The notes under the pieces are model-generated. The model did no database searches, was not told where the DNA came from, and saw only the letters and a program-made list of their open reading frames with translations. A stretch of 29,944 nt of DNA from the IMG/VR virus record IMGVR_UViG_3300024346_000357, positions 1 to 29,944 of that record; one strand, written 5' to 3'. Position 1 is the stretch's first letter; the number at the start of each line of letters is the position of its first letter. The DNA comes from a virus. The position numbers were made by a program, and so were the translations under genes. Below, piece after piece: positions 14,639 through 21,973 of this stretch.

Positions 14639-15583
14639 TTAGTATGTAATCGGTACTAGTGATTTGAGAACTAATTCTTTAGACATAAATGCTAGATGTG
14701 ATGAAACATCCTTACTTCCATAAGAGATGACAAACTCTTTATCATTTGCTACTATTCCAGCAGCAAACTCGACTCCTGGTTGAAAGAAGTGAAAGCCAGC
14801 AGAAAGCGCAATGATGCGCCCTTTCTGGTCATACTGTGCAAAGTGATGTGCGTAGTTTCTATGATGACTACTTACAGTGCTAAAAGTTTGACGCGAGAAT
14901 AAGTTCTCTGTCTTTCCCCACATACGATGAACAACCGCTAGATAAGTTCCGTCTTCTAACTGTAAAAGATTAGTGTTTCCACGCAAGGCAGAAATGTCTG
15001 GGTGGTCGGTCATCCAAGTAGAAAGAACTCCATCTTTAATAGTTGCATTAGGACCATAGATAAAGTCGAAGTTAGGGTTTGGTTCAGGGGGTGCCATCCA
15101 GTTTTTCTCTGGGCGCTTTACATCAATTCCAGCAAACTTCTTTACTGAAACAACTTTAGTTGCTTTTTTATCAAGATGGCCTACAACCATTCTTGCCACA
15201 GGAGTATGCGCTTCCATCATCACAGCAGTAAATTTCCAGTGGTCCCCGTCCCAAATAAGTTTGGGGTCTTCTAAACCACGAACAACAGCAACATCTAACT
15301 TAGAAGTATCAATCTGACGCAAGTCTTTTATGTCAAAGTTTTTATCTAAGTCAGCAAACCAAAAGTTGCTTTTAATAGTTCCTGTAGAAGTTGTTACTGT
15401 GTAGGCTCCATCTGGAGTGATTACATAGTTACTTGAACGAATTGCAAGAGCATATCCCTTACGACCAGACTTACCTATCGAGGGGTTGGTGGCGGACCAG
15501 AACTTGTCATCTGCTTTAACAAAGCGACGAAGGTCTTTAATTCTTCCGCCTAATTCTTCAAAGGTTGGGTATGTATATTTCAT
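14639..15583 (-). CDS. Five-bladed beta-propeller glycosidase-like protein
   Basis: 314 residues with a GH130/GH43-type propeller pattern: WSATNPSIGKSGRKGYALAI (30-49), RGLEDPKLIW near 103-112, EKNWMAPPEPNP, LRGNTNLLQLEDGTYLAVVH, YAHHFAQYD, and FQPGVEFAAGI...VISYGSKD. In GH130 the EDPR motif and downstream His/Asp bind phosphate and sugar; here EDPK is seen, so phosphorylase activity is uncertain. It shares one base (TAATG) with the methyltransferase gene, so the two proteins probably act together, perhaps on a glycan. Hydrolysis, phosphorolysis and simple sugar binding all remain possible. Confidence 0.7.
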   Translation of the reverse strand: MKYTYPTFEELGGRIKDLRRFVKADDKFWSATNPSIGKSGRKGYALAIRSSNYVITPDGAYTVTTSTGTIKSNFWFADLDKNFDIKDLRQIDTSKLDVAVVRGLEDPKLIWDGDHWKFTAVMMEAHTPVARMVVGHLDKKATKVVSVKKFAGIDVKRPEKNWMAPPEPNPNFDFIYGPNATIKDGVLSTWMTDHPDISALRGNTNLLQLEDGTYLAVVHRMWGKTENLFSRQTFSTVSSHHRNYAHHFAQYDQKGRIIALSAGFHFFQPGVEFAAGIVANDKEFVISYGSKDVSSHLAFMSKELVLKSLVPITY

Positions 15584-16371
15584 TAGTCTGCGTAAATCAC
15601 TTTCGGGTGTCTATCAACAACGCCACTCTTCTTGTGAGCGATGGTGAATATGTTATCGCCTGTGTGATTTAGTTGATAACCTGCTGCTTCTAACTTGTGG
15701 ATGTCTGTGTAGTTAGGCTCTTCAAAGGAGTTCTCGGTCCAGATAGTTCCATCAAAACCTGCTGCTTTAACAACCTGCATAACGCTGTGAATACTGTATT
15801 CATAGTTATGTCGGTATAGGGAGCGGTCATGGCGATATTGCATATAGAAATATGGCTCTATTCCTCTAAGCATCTTTGTAATAGACCAAGTGCTTACTGC
15901 GTTGGGGGTAGTTAGAATAAGGGTCCCTAAGTCTTTAGTAATTCTATTTACCTCTGAAAGCATATGCATCGGGTCAACTTCCATATGCTCAAGGACCTCC
16001 GTGCAAAGAACAAAGTCAAAATGCTCGCTAACAAACATAAAACCTTGCTCTTCAATATTAATGCGAGCCACTTGAACTTCTACTGAATGGTCATTAAGAG
16101 TAAAAATGTCTACACCCATTGGAGGCTTTTCTAAATCAAAATCCGTGACAACAACTTCTAAATCTGGGCAAAGTTTAGAAAGAGCAATTGGAATAAGACC
16201 AGTTGTTCCAATCTCAAGCAGTCTACCTTTAGGTTGCATATCTACAAGAATTTGTAAAGTTCTTGCCATACGACGTTTGTGGTTGTTGTGGTAAGTATCC
16301 TCAAGAGAAATAAGAGACTCTAGTGTCTCTCTAATCTCTGAAGAAATACCTTCGTATGGTTTGTTAATCAT
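15583..16371 (-). CDS. Class I SAM-dependent methyltransferase
   Basis: 262 residues with LLEIGTTGLIPIALSKL (motif I), VVTDFDLEKPP (acidic loop), FDFVLCTEVLEHMEVDP (motif IV) and LGTLILTTPNAVS, as in Methyltransf_11/23-type enzymes. TPNAVS and a tyrosine-rich stretch (YFYMQYRHDRSLYRHNYEYS) resemble methyltransferases acting on sugars or small molecules rather than DNA ones; no DPPY/NPPY motif is seen. It is translationally coupled to the propeller gene. It lies downstream of the tRNA-Gly gene on the same strand. Confidence 0.88.
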   Translation of the reverse strand: MINKPYEGISSEIRETLESLISLEDTYHNNHKRRMARTLQILVDMQPKGRLLEIGTTGLIPIALSKLCPDLEVVVTDFDLEKPPMGVDIFTLNDHSVEVQVARINIEEQGFMFVSEHFDFVLCTEVLEHMEVDPMHMLSEVNRITKDLGTLILTTPNAVSTWSITKMLRGIEPYFYMQYRHDRSLYRHNYEYSIHSVMQVVKAAGFDGTIWTENSFEEPNYTDIHKLEAAGYQLNHTGDNIFTIAHKKSGVVDRHPKVIYAD

Positions 16372-16411
16372 GTTTGTAGTCTATGTTAGAACAGAGAAAA
16401 AAGTGGCTGTG

Positions 16412-16482
16412 AGCGAGTGACCAGAATCGAACTGGCACTATCTGCTTGGAAGGCAGATGCACTACCATTATGCAACACTCGC
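16412..16482 (-). tRNA. tRNA-Gly (anticodon TCC)
   Basis: Acceptor GCGAGTG/CACTCGC, D-arm with AATGGTAGTGC, anticodon arm ATCTGC-CTTCCAA-GCAGAT, T-arm CCAGTTCGATTCTGG, discriminator T. CCA is not encoded. Confidence 0.93.
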
Positions 16483-16577
16483 GTTGGAGCAGTTTTACGA
16501 CTTGCTCAGGTCGTAAGGCTGAGGCACGTTTAGGGATTGCCTCTATCTGAGAGGTAACCCCCCTCAGCGCTTAAGGC
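16483..16577 (-). ncRNA. Structured spacer with possible pseudoknot
   Basis: Minus-strand RNA between the Hsp20 stop and tRNA-Gly can form GCTGAGG/CCTCAGC enclosing a stem of ACCTC/GAGGC type with flanking GGG/CCC pairs, then a second hairpin TTACGAC/GTCGTAA whose loop (GAGCA) is complementary to TGCTC just downstream, an H-type pseudoknot. The elements nearly fill the spacer. It matches no RNA class I can name. It could be a tRNA-processing signal, a 3' UTR protecting the hsp20 mRNA, or a stand-alone RNA. Structure is read by eye. Confidence 0.4.
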
Positions 16578-17063
16578 TTACTTTACAGTAATGGTGCGAG
16601 GTTTCTTCTCTTCGGGAACTTCTCTTTTAATCTTGACAGAGAGAATTCCGTCTGTAAATTTTGCTGACTCTACTTCTACATAATCTGCCAAAGCAAATGT
16701 ATGTTTGAAGTCTCTAGCAGCAATTCCTCGGTGGACATAGTTGCTTGTGTCCTCTTTGTCCTTTTTACCTTCAATGGTCAATGTCTGTTCCTGTTGAACA
16801 ATTTCAATATCATTCTTTGAGAAACCAGCAACTGCCATCTCGATTGTGTAGTCATCCTCGTCAACCTTGATGATGTTGTATGGAGGATAAGAGGTTGTTG
16901 TTACTGAGTTATGGAAGTTGTTTAACATATCCCAGTGGCGGTCAAATCCAATGGCCCAGTTGTTGATTTTTGGAAGCCAGTTCTCAAATGAAGAGTTGAC
17001 CGTAGTTGTTGATACTGAAGGGGATGTGATGTATGTCTGATAGTTACTTACTTCTTTAGACAT
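16578..17063 (-). CDS. Hsp20-family small heat-shock protein
   Basis: 161 residues. A variable N-terminus (about 1-57) is followed by an alpha-crystallin domain of about 58-150 (YPPYNIIKVDEDDYTIEMAV, GFSKNDIEIVQQEQTLTIEG, FKHTFALADYVEVESAKFTD, GILSVKI, the G-x-L motif) and a short KKPRTITVK tail with an I-x-V motif. It matches IbpA-type chaperones, which T4-like cyanophages and other large phages also carry. It would bind unfolded proteins without ATP during infection. ATG at 17063. Confidence 0.95.
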   Translation of the reverse strand: MSKEVSNYQTYITSPSVSTTTVNSSFENWLPKINNWAIGFDRHWDMLNNFHNSVTTTSYPPYNIIKVDEDDYTIEMAVAGFSKNDIEIVQQEQTLTIEGKKDKEDTSNYVHRGIAARDFKHTFALADYVEVESAKFTDGILSVKIKREVPEEKKPRTITVK

Positions 17064-17167
17064 GGTTGTGCCTACTTTCTGCTACCCCGTTAGGCGATAG
17101 CGGTCTATTCCCACACCGTTCGGCTGTGGTTCATCTAGTATAACAAAAAATGAGGTAGGATTATTTC
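17064..17167. promoter_or_regulatory. Divergent regulatory region of hsp20 and the 17168 gene
   Basis: The minus strand has TATACT (17142-17137), giving a leader of about 65 bases for hsp20 with a CCACA/TGTGG hairpin (17129-17111). The plus strand has GAGGTAGGA before the ATG at 17168. No clear -35 was found on either side. Confidence 0.4.
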
Positions 17168-17323
17168 ATGGCTAAAGGAAAAGGTGGAGCCTCGACTCCC
17201 GCAAAAGTGCAGACAGGTGCTAACCGTCCTAATGGGAAGGCATATAAGAAGTTCATCAAGACTATGGTCTTTGACGAGCGCCGTGGTCGTTATAAGTTAG
17301 TTCGTGTTCCAAACACTAAGTAG
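17168..17323 (+). CDS. 51-residue basic protein
   Basis: GAGGTAGGA precedes ATG at 17168. The product MAKGKGGASTPAKVQTGANR continues to a Lys/Arg-rich C-terminus ending VRVPNTK. It is very basic, like small DNA- or RNA-binding or ribosome-associated peptides. It stands alone on the plus strand between hsp20 and tRNA-Asn. No family is recognised. Confidence 0.6.
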   Translation: MAKGKGGASTPAKVQTGANRPNGKAYKKFIKTMVFDERRGRYKLVRVPNTK

Positions 17324-17333
17324 TAACAACTTG

Positions 17334-17406
17334 CTGACCTGGGAGGGCTCGAACCTCCGACATAGCGATTAACAGTCGCTCACTCTGCCAACTGAGTTAC
17401 AGGTCA
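17334..17406 (-). tRNA. tRNA-Asn (anticodon GTT)
   Basis: Acceptor TGACCTG/CAGGTCA, D-arm with CTCAGTTGGCAGAG, anticodon arm AGCGA-CTGTTAA-TCGCT, T-arm GGAGGTTCGAGCCCTCC, discriminator G. The stop codon of the upstream micro-gene lies inside its 5' end. Confidence 0.95.
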
Positions 17407-17525
17407 TCGTTCGCTTCGTGCTTTGCTTCGCACTGACGTGCTAAGTCTGGCACAACAAACATTTTTTCGCAGTAGAAACATTGCCACTGCTTTAGTCTTT
17501 TCTTTTCTGCTTCGTAGTAATCCAC
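17397..17525 (-). CDS. 42-residue zinc-finger-like protein
   Basis: GTG start placed directly after the FmdB-like gene's stop, with GGAGGG as ribosome site inside that gene. The product VDYYEAEKKRLKQWQCFYCE continues with a further Cys and His, giving CFYC...CxxxH. Its stop lies ten bases into tRNA-Asn, so mRNA and tRNA compete for processing. No family is known. Confidence 0.5.
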   Translation of the reverse strand: MDYYEAEKKRLKQWQCFYCEKMFVVPDLARQCEAKHEANDDL

Positions 17526-17705
17526 TTACCCTCCGGTTGAGTAGAAGCCACGACCTTTAAACATTGCAGGAGGAGAATTGTAAATGCGCTTTAAGTTAGC
17601 ACTACATTGTGGAGCAGAGCAACTAAAGACTGTTTGTTCTTCAGCCATAGGACGCTCTTGAATGTTGTAATGTCCTTCGTCGCATTCGTATTCATATGTT
17701 GCCAT
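17526..17705 (-). CDS. FmdB-type zinc-ribbon protein
   Basis: 59 residues with the FmdB layout: MATYEYECDEGHYNIQERPM at the start, a middle CSAPQCSANL pair and a final PAMFKGRGFYST. The usual CxxC...CxxC ribbon is altered: one N-terminal Cys (C8) lacks its partner and the second pair is CxxxxC, so zinc binding may be weaker. FmdB-like ribbons are thought to regulate transcription. Its start shares a base with the upstream membrane peptide's stop (TAATG). Confidence 0.75.
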   Translation of the reverse strand: MATYEYECDEGHYNIQERPMAEEQTVFSCSAPQCSANLKRIYNSPPAMFKGRGFYSTGG

Positions 17706-17800
17706 TACTTACCGTATTTCATCCAAATATACATAACTGTCATTCCACAAGCCATTCCCAAAAAGGGAAGGAATATGACTAACCAACTATCGCTACACAT
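17705..17800 (-). CDS. 31-residue membrane micro-protein
   Basis: ATG at 17800; the stop overlaps the FmdB-like start by one base. The product MCSDSWLVIFLPFLGMACGM continues to MKYGK: one transmembrane helix with a basic end. There is no good ribosome site. The TAATG coupling to the FmdB-like gene supports it. Confidence 0.4.
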   Translation of the reverse strand: MCSDSWLVIFLPFLGMACGMTVMYIWMKYGK

Positions 17801-17821
17801 AAGAGTAGGGTAGCACTCTGG

Positions 17822-17926
17822 CTACTCGTCTTCCTTTGTGAAGAGAATAATTGCTTGGGCTAATAGATACCCAACTAAGCAGGTAGTGCCAATATACTTC
17901 AGAAAAAATAATAAAGAGTCAAGCAT
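17822..17926 (-). CDS. 34-residue membrane micro-protein
   Basis: The ATG at 17926 uses the last base of the nuclease stop (TAATG). The product MLDSLLFFLKYIGTTCLVGY continues to an acidic KEDE end: a single membrane helix. Its place in a chain of coupled genes is the main evidence. Confidence 0.45.
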   Translation of the reverse strand: MLDSLLFFLKYIGTTCLVGYLLAQAIILFTKEDE

Positions 17927-18345
17927 TACTTACTTTTCTTTTCCTCATAGGTTTTTCTAGCACGCAAGAGGGCATCAAAATCCTTAACTTTTGTATCTCC
18001 CATATATGACCAAGCATAACCGCTGGCAATAAGACCTTCATTAACAGACTGCTCTGCGCCATCTATATACAGCCAACCTAAAACACGTCCGTATTTTTCA
18101 GTTGAATCTGGCTTTTCTGTTTTGATAACAACAGTTTTCGCTTCGCTAAGAAGTTTCTTTAGTCTCTCTTTTACTTCTAAACCTAAAACTTTTTCTGCCT
18201 TGTCCTTTGTTCTAGACTCAGGGGTATCAATTCCAGCAAGACGCACTCGTGAATAGAAAGATATATCAAAACCTAAATCAATGTCAACATCAATAGTATC
18301 TCCGTCAACAACTCCAATAACTCTTTTTACTCGATATTCATACAT
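17926..18345 (-). CDS. Staphylococcal-nuclease-like thermonuclease
   Basis: 139 residues of SNase fold. VVDGDTIDVDIDLG at 12-25, RVRLAGIDTPESR near 33-45 with the arginine/aspartate pair, and EKYGRVLGWLY near 83-93 cover the active-site Asp, Arg and Glu positions. The protein has no signal peptide, so a cytoplasmic role such as host DNA or RNA degradation is likely. It is coupled (TAATG) to the membrane protein upstream. Confidence 0.92.
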   Translation of the reverse strand: MYEYRVKRVIGVVDGDTIDVDIDLGFDISFYSRVRLAGIDTPESRTKDKAEKVLGLEVKERLKKLLSEAKTVVIKTEKPDSTEKYGRVLGWLYIDGAEQSVNEGLIASGYAWSYMGDTKVKDFDALLRARKTYEEKKSK

Positions 18346-18659
18346 TACTTATCTTCCTCTTCTACTTTGGTTCCAGCGGCAGATGTGCCATTAAGCATAA
18401 AGCCAGAAATGACTCCGACTAAAAATGAAATAGTTGTTGAGAGCAGACCAAAGAATGCTTTGTCGTTTTCAGATTGAACTTCACCGAGTGGCTGAGTAAC
18501 AAAAGTTACAGCGTAGATAATTGCCATTGTTGCGCCAAAGACGGTCATAGCAAGCATAAGACCTACATAGAAACGAAGACGAGCGTTAAGTTCGTCTGTA
18601 GTGAAGCGTGGTCGTCTATTTATTTGGAGACGAGGCATCTTCATATTCGGAGTCTTCAT
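18345..18659 (-). CDS. Two-span membrane protein
   Basis: About 104 residues: a basic N-terminus, one membrane segment about 32-55 (GLMLAMTVFGATMAIIYAVTFV), a linker with acidic residues, a second segment about 70-90 (GLLSTTISFLVGVISGFML), and an acidic tail. It resembles holin-sized proteins but no family is certain. The start could be 18659, 18644 or 18638; the first overlaps the lipoprotein gene by 44 bases. Confidence 0.7.
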   Translation of the reverse strand: MKTPNMKMPRLQINRRPRFTTDELNARLRFYVGLMLAMTVFGATMAIIYAVTFVTQPLGEVQSENDKAFFGLLSTTISFLVGVISGFMLNGTSAAGTKVEEEDK

Positions 18660-18852
18660 CGTAGAGTGGTGTTCCTCTCATTACATCTTTGGTGCAAACA
18701 CCAAAGCCTTCACAGTTAGGTGGTTGACAATCTGGTGTATCCCAGTTTGCAGGGTCTTGGCAGGGATAACGGTAGACCTCTTTGAAGTCATACTTTCCAC
18801 AGCCAGTGAGCAAAAAGGCACACATACTGATTACAACTAGTTTCTTAAACAC
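18616..18852 (-). CDS. Phage lipoprotein
   Basis: 78 residues from the GTG at 18852, which has GGAGGACG at good spacing; a longer reading from 18870 is possible. KKLVVISMCAFLLTGCGKYD carries an LLTGC lipobox, so the mature protein should be acylated at that Cys and face outwards. The mature part is Cys- and Pro-rich (YRYPCQDPANWDTPDCQPPN...CEGFGVC), a pattern seen in large environmental phages. It may affect superinfection or lysis. A hairpin covers its ribosome site. Confidence 0.8.
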   Translation of the reverse strand: MFKKLVVISMCAFLLTGCGKYDFKEVYRYPCQDPANWDTPDCQPPNCEGFGVCTKDVMRGTPLYDEDSEYEDASSPNK

Positions 18853-18854
18853 AA

Positions 18855-18892
18855 ACGTCCTCCCACCCACTATTTTACGGGTAGAAGGACGT
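18855..18892 (-). promoter_or_regulatory. Hairpin over the lipoprotein ribosome site
   Basis: Minus strand: ACGTCCT pairs with AGGACGT (perfect 7 bp), and ACCC with GGGT inside. The 3' arm contains the GGAGGACG ribosome site, and TTTGTGTTT follows. It could be a weak terminator or hide the start until opened. Confidence 0.5.
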
Positions 18893-18906
18893 AGTGAGAA
18901 TGAGTT

Positions 18907-19290
18907 TTAGAAGGTGCCCTCTTCAAGCAAAACAAAGCCTGTTTCACGGTCAAATATACGATAATCAGCGCTGACAACTGCAAAACGCTCTTTAACCTTA
19001 TTGATGACAATTTCTTTGTCTAGTGGTCCGCAGGTGTAAAGGTCAAACTGAAGACGGGCTGGCATTTCTTCATCCCAGATATGAAATGCAATATGACTGG
19101 TCTCAATACCAACAATTGCTGTAACTCCTTGATTTCCTGGAGTGTTTACATATGCTGCTAGTGGACCCATCAACTTCTTCATCCCGATAGATTCAACAAG
19201 GTCGTCAAGAAAATCAATTGCTGCTTGGTATGTATCTAGCGGGTCCATAATCTTTGCATTAATAAGTATGTGCTTATGCTCTATTGCCAT
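18907..19290 (-). CDS. speH: S-adenosylmethionine decarboxylase proenzyme
   Basis: 127 residues of the prokaryotic AdoMet decarboxylase family. IETSHIAFHIWDEE at 62-75 is the self-cleavage region: Ser65 would become the pyruvoyl group, His70 aligns with the processing histidine, and Cys87 (YTCG) with the proton donor. The usual Glu-Ser junction is Thr-Ser here. GNQGVTAIVGIE precedes it. It makes decarboxylated AdoMet for spermidine synthesis; phage copies are known in large marine phages. It sits 15 bp after the WhiB gene. Confidence 0.85.
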   Translation of the reverse strand: MAIEHKHILINAKIMDPLDTYQAAIDFLDDLVESIGMKKLMGPLAAYVNTPGNQGVTAIVGIETSHIAFHIWDEEMPARLQFDLYTCGPLDKEIVINKVKERFAVVSADYRIFDRETGFVLLEEGTF

Positions 19291-19304
19291 TGTCAGGGCT
19301 CTCC

Positions 19305-19607
19305 TTAATCCTTCTCAATATCTTCAAGATACCACACTTGGTCTTTAAATAGGGAGTATGGGACAAGACTTTTGCCTTCTATCCCATGCTTACTTCTATA
19401 AGCATCTCTCTCATTTTTAGTAGTCCCCGCCCAAAGGCCAAAAACTGCATACTCTATAGCGTAATCAAAACACTCGTCCTTGGCTGGACAAGCCGCACAC
19501 ATTCTCTTTACTTGGTCAAGATGAAGGTAATTACTGTTCTCATCGTCTGGAGTAAAGAATAGGTCTATCTCAAGACCTAAGCATGATGGCGTATTTTTGA
19601 ATAGCAT
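19305..19607 (-). CDS. WhiB-family iron-sulfur regulator (first copy)
   Basis: 100 residues. Cys9, Cys37, Cys40 and Cys46 give the C-Xn-CxxC-x5-C [4Fe-4S] motif, and GLWAGTT (57-63) is the WhiB beta-turn motif, followed by an ER helix. The ATG directly follows the reductase stop. WhiB proteins bind the host sigma factor region 4, and phage WhiB proteins can alter host transcription and superinfection. The position suggests expression with DNA-metabolism genes. Confidence 0.93.
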   Translation of the reverse strand: MLFKNTPSCLGLEIDLFFTPDDENSNYLHLDQVKRMCAACPAKDECFDYAIEYAVFGLWAGTTKNERDAYRSKHGIEGKSLVPYSLFKDQVWYLEDIEKD

Positions 19608-21656
19608 CTAGCCTTTCTGATTATCGGTGATTAGTTTAACTTCACACGCATCAGTTGTGCAATAGGCTTCACCGATTGCATCGGCAGCCATTCCTGCATA
19701 AACACCTGAGAAATCAATTGGGAACAACTTCATCACGCCTTCTTCCTCATAATCTGCCTCTGTGATTTGTGTGTAAGGCATTTGAGGATAGGTAAAGTTT
19801 CCTGAAGGAAGGAAAGAAACAGTCTTGAGTTGGCCATCATAAAGATGAAGAACAGTTCCAACCGCTTCTGATTCTGTTTCAGGATTGAAAGAGATAGTTA
19901 CTGATACAGAGTTATCTGACCAGTAGCGCTGTGCGTATGCTGCTAGCGCCATCTTTTCGTAGATTGAGACATCCTTTTCAGCCCTCTTGGACTCAGACTT
20001 GATTGGAAAATAAACAACCGATGTAGTGTCTGGTGATTCCGACGCTGGTTCAACTTTGTAGTTCGCCAACTTAAATAGGGGAAGCATAGGGTCAGAATTA
20101 GCAAAGCGAATAGTACGCATAAAATACTTACCGCCAGGAGTCCAATGAACCCCAGGACTTTCACCAGCGAGAATAGAAACCGTGCCAGAAGGCTTAATGG
20201 TTGTTGTCTTAATAGATTCACGGATTCCGAGCCATTCAGAGTAATTAGTATCGTAATACTTAATTGTCTCGTATCCCTTGTCCATCCATTCACGCAATTT
20301 TGGAAGTCCACGGTTATCTGCAAAGTTTGCTACGCCTGACATTGAAGTTCCAATGCGACGATTGCGCTGCATAATTGCATTTGTTTCTGCCCAGTGGGTA
20401 GGCAAAAGTGTCACAGTCTTGGCATAAAGATATGCAAACTTAAGTGTGCGCTTGTAGTCCTCAAGAGTTTCGTGACGATTTAGGTAGGTCTCAACGAGTG
20501 TGCACATTTCATAAGACTCTAGTGACTGCTCAGCGCAAGGGTTGTAACCTTCAACGCGATAATCCTTGTTGTTAGGTGGGTCAACCAAGCGACCATATTC
20601 ACGAGAAACATCTAACCAAATAACTCCTGGCTCTCCGTTACGAGCAATGCCATCAACAATAGAGTCAAGGTTTGCACCAACGTGAGCCTCTACAGAGTTG
20701 TTAGACATCCAAGCCCAGCCAGGATTCGCAGGGTCGTAAGAGTTGCGCTCTGGGTAAACGTCAGGGTTCTTTAAGTTAAGGAAGTCTGGGTCATCAATGC
20801 GACCAATAAGAAGTTCTGCTGAGCGACGAACGTTGCCTGACACAACGCAAACACCAATCATATTTCCAATGTCTGCAATGTCCTTGCGAGTTACTTTCTC
20901 TCCTGCACGACCTGAGAACAACTTAGTAATGTGATTTACAAGACGCTCTAACGGTTCTGGTCCTGCTGCTGTTCCACCGAAAGTTTTAATCGGAGTTCCT
21001 GCTGGACGGACTTCTTTGTAATCAAATACTGGAGCCTTCGTATCTGGTCGTAAGTAGGCATTGATGATGAGTTCAAGTGTTTTAACCCATCCTTCTCTGG
21101 TGTCTGGTACCACATATGTCTCTTCTCCTTGTGGTGCATAAATTGTAAATTCTTTGTCGGCACCCTTGTCATCAAAACCAACACCAACACCAAGCATTGA
21201 TGCTTCCATAAGAAAAGTAAATGGTTTTGCAGGGTCGTTCTTTGTCATTTCTTTTGTTGAAACAAATGCACAGTTTTGTAATGCAGCAGAGTTGCGTTGT
21301 GTATTAACAAGTGGTGTTCCCATAACCCAAAGTCCACGACCTGGAGGTGACCACTTCAATTCAAACAAACGCTCGAATGCTTCTTTAGCAGATGCTTGAG
21401 CCTTAGAGTCATTCCAAGGAAGCCGCTGTGATTTAGCGTGGTCTTTCTGGATTGAATACATTCCATTGATTACACGTTCACAAACATCTGTCCATGTTTC
21501 TTTTGTGCCATCTTCTTTTAAACGAGAGTATGTTCGAAGAAAAGTAATTTCTCCAACAGAGTTTCCTGCTGCATCTCGATAACCGAATGGGGCTTTTCTT
21601 CCCTTATACCCGCCTACGAATTCTTCGGAAAGTTTAAAAGAAAATGAGACAGACAT
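19608..21656 (-). CDS. nrdJ: Adenosylcobalamin-dependent class II ribonucleotide reductase, monomeric
   Basis: 682 residues of the Lactobacillus leichmannii RTPR type. LQNCAFVST gives Cys129 (redox partner); YNPCAEQSLESYEMC gives Asn372, Cys374 (thiyl radical site), Glu376 and Cys385, with the same spacing as C408/E410/C419 of RTPR. The C-terminal CTTDAC gives Cys666 and Cys671, the swinging pair that re-reduces the active site. It reduces ribonucleotides to deoxyribonucleotides without oxygen dependence, using host B12. No thioredoxin-like gene is nearby. AAAGGGAG precedes the ATG at 21656. Confidence 0.96.
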   Translation of the reverse strand: MSVSFSFKLSEEFVGGYKGRKAPFGYRDAAGNSVGEITFLRTYSRLKEDGTKETWTDVCERVINGMYSIQKDHAKSQRLPWNDSKAQASAKEAFERLFELKWSPPGRGLWVMGTPLVNTQRNSAALQNCAFVSTKEMTKNDPAKPFTFLMEASMLGVGVGFDDKGADKEFTIYAPQGEETYVVPDTREGWVKTLELIINAYLRPDTKAPVFDYKEVRPAGTPIKTFGGTAAGPEPLERLVNHITKLFSGRAGEKVTRKDIADIGNMIGVCVVSGNVRRSAELLIGRIDDPDFLNLKNPDVYPERNSYDPANPGWAWMSNNSVEAHVGANLDSIVDGIARNGEPGVIWLDVSREYGRLVDPPNNKDYRVEGYNPCAEQSLESYEMCTLVETYLNRHETLEDYKRTLKFAYLYAKTVTLLPTHWAETNAIMQRNRRIGTSMSGVANFADNRGLPKLREWMDKGYETIKYYDTNYSEWLGIRESIKTTTIKPSGTVSILAGESPGVHWTPGGKYFMRTIRFANSDPMLPLFKLANYKVEPASESPDTTSVVYFPIKSESKRAEKDVSIYEKMALAAYAQRYWSDNSVSVTISFNPETESEAVGTVLHLYDGQLKTVSFLPSGNFTYPQMPYTQITEADYEEEGVMKLFPIDFSGVYAGMAADAIGEAYCTTDACEVKLITDNQKG

Positions 21657-21740
21657 ATAAAGGCTCCCTTTAATAAAGTTGATTAATAGTTTGTAATTCG
21701 TCCTACGGCATTAAACCCTAGAAACAAATCTTACAGCAAC

Positions 21741-21971
21741 TTACAGGAGTGTAGGTTGGTCTGTCGCGTCGTTGTCTGAGGTGTTCATATCTAACACGAT
21801 TGTTTTTGCTACTTCAAGTCCAAACAACAAGTGTGGTGATAGGTTGCTTTCTCTTACAATGTTGACTTTCCTTTGTATAAGTTCAGCAATCTTAAGTCGC
21901 GTTTCATATTCAATTCTAGAGCGTTCTTGGTCATAACTGCTCCAAGAAATGGATGTGTAATCGCTGTCCAT
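21741..21971 (-). CDS. 76-residue hypothetical protein
   Basis: Helical charged protein (YDQERSRIEYETRLKIAELI) with a hydrophobic middle (LLFGLEVAKTIVL) and acidic end. It begins two bases after the DUF4406-like gene stop and lies upstream of nrdJ with about 84 bases between, where no gene is seen. The family is not recognised. Confidence 0.65.
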   Translation of the reverse strand: MDSDYTSISWSSYDQERSRIEYETRLKIAELIQRKVNIVRESNLSPHLLFGLEVAKTIVLDMNTSDNDATDQPTLL

Positions 21972-21973
21972 TG

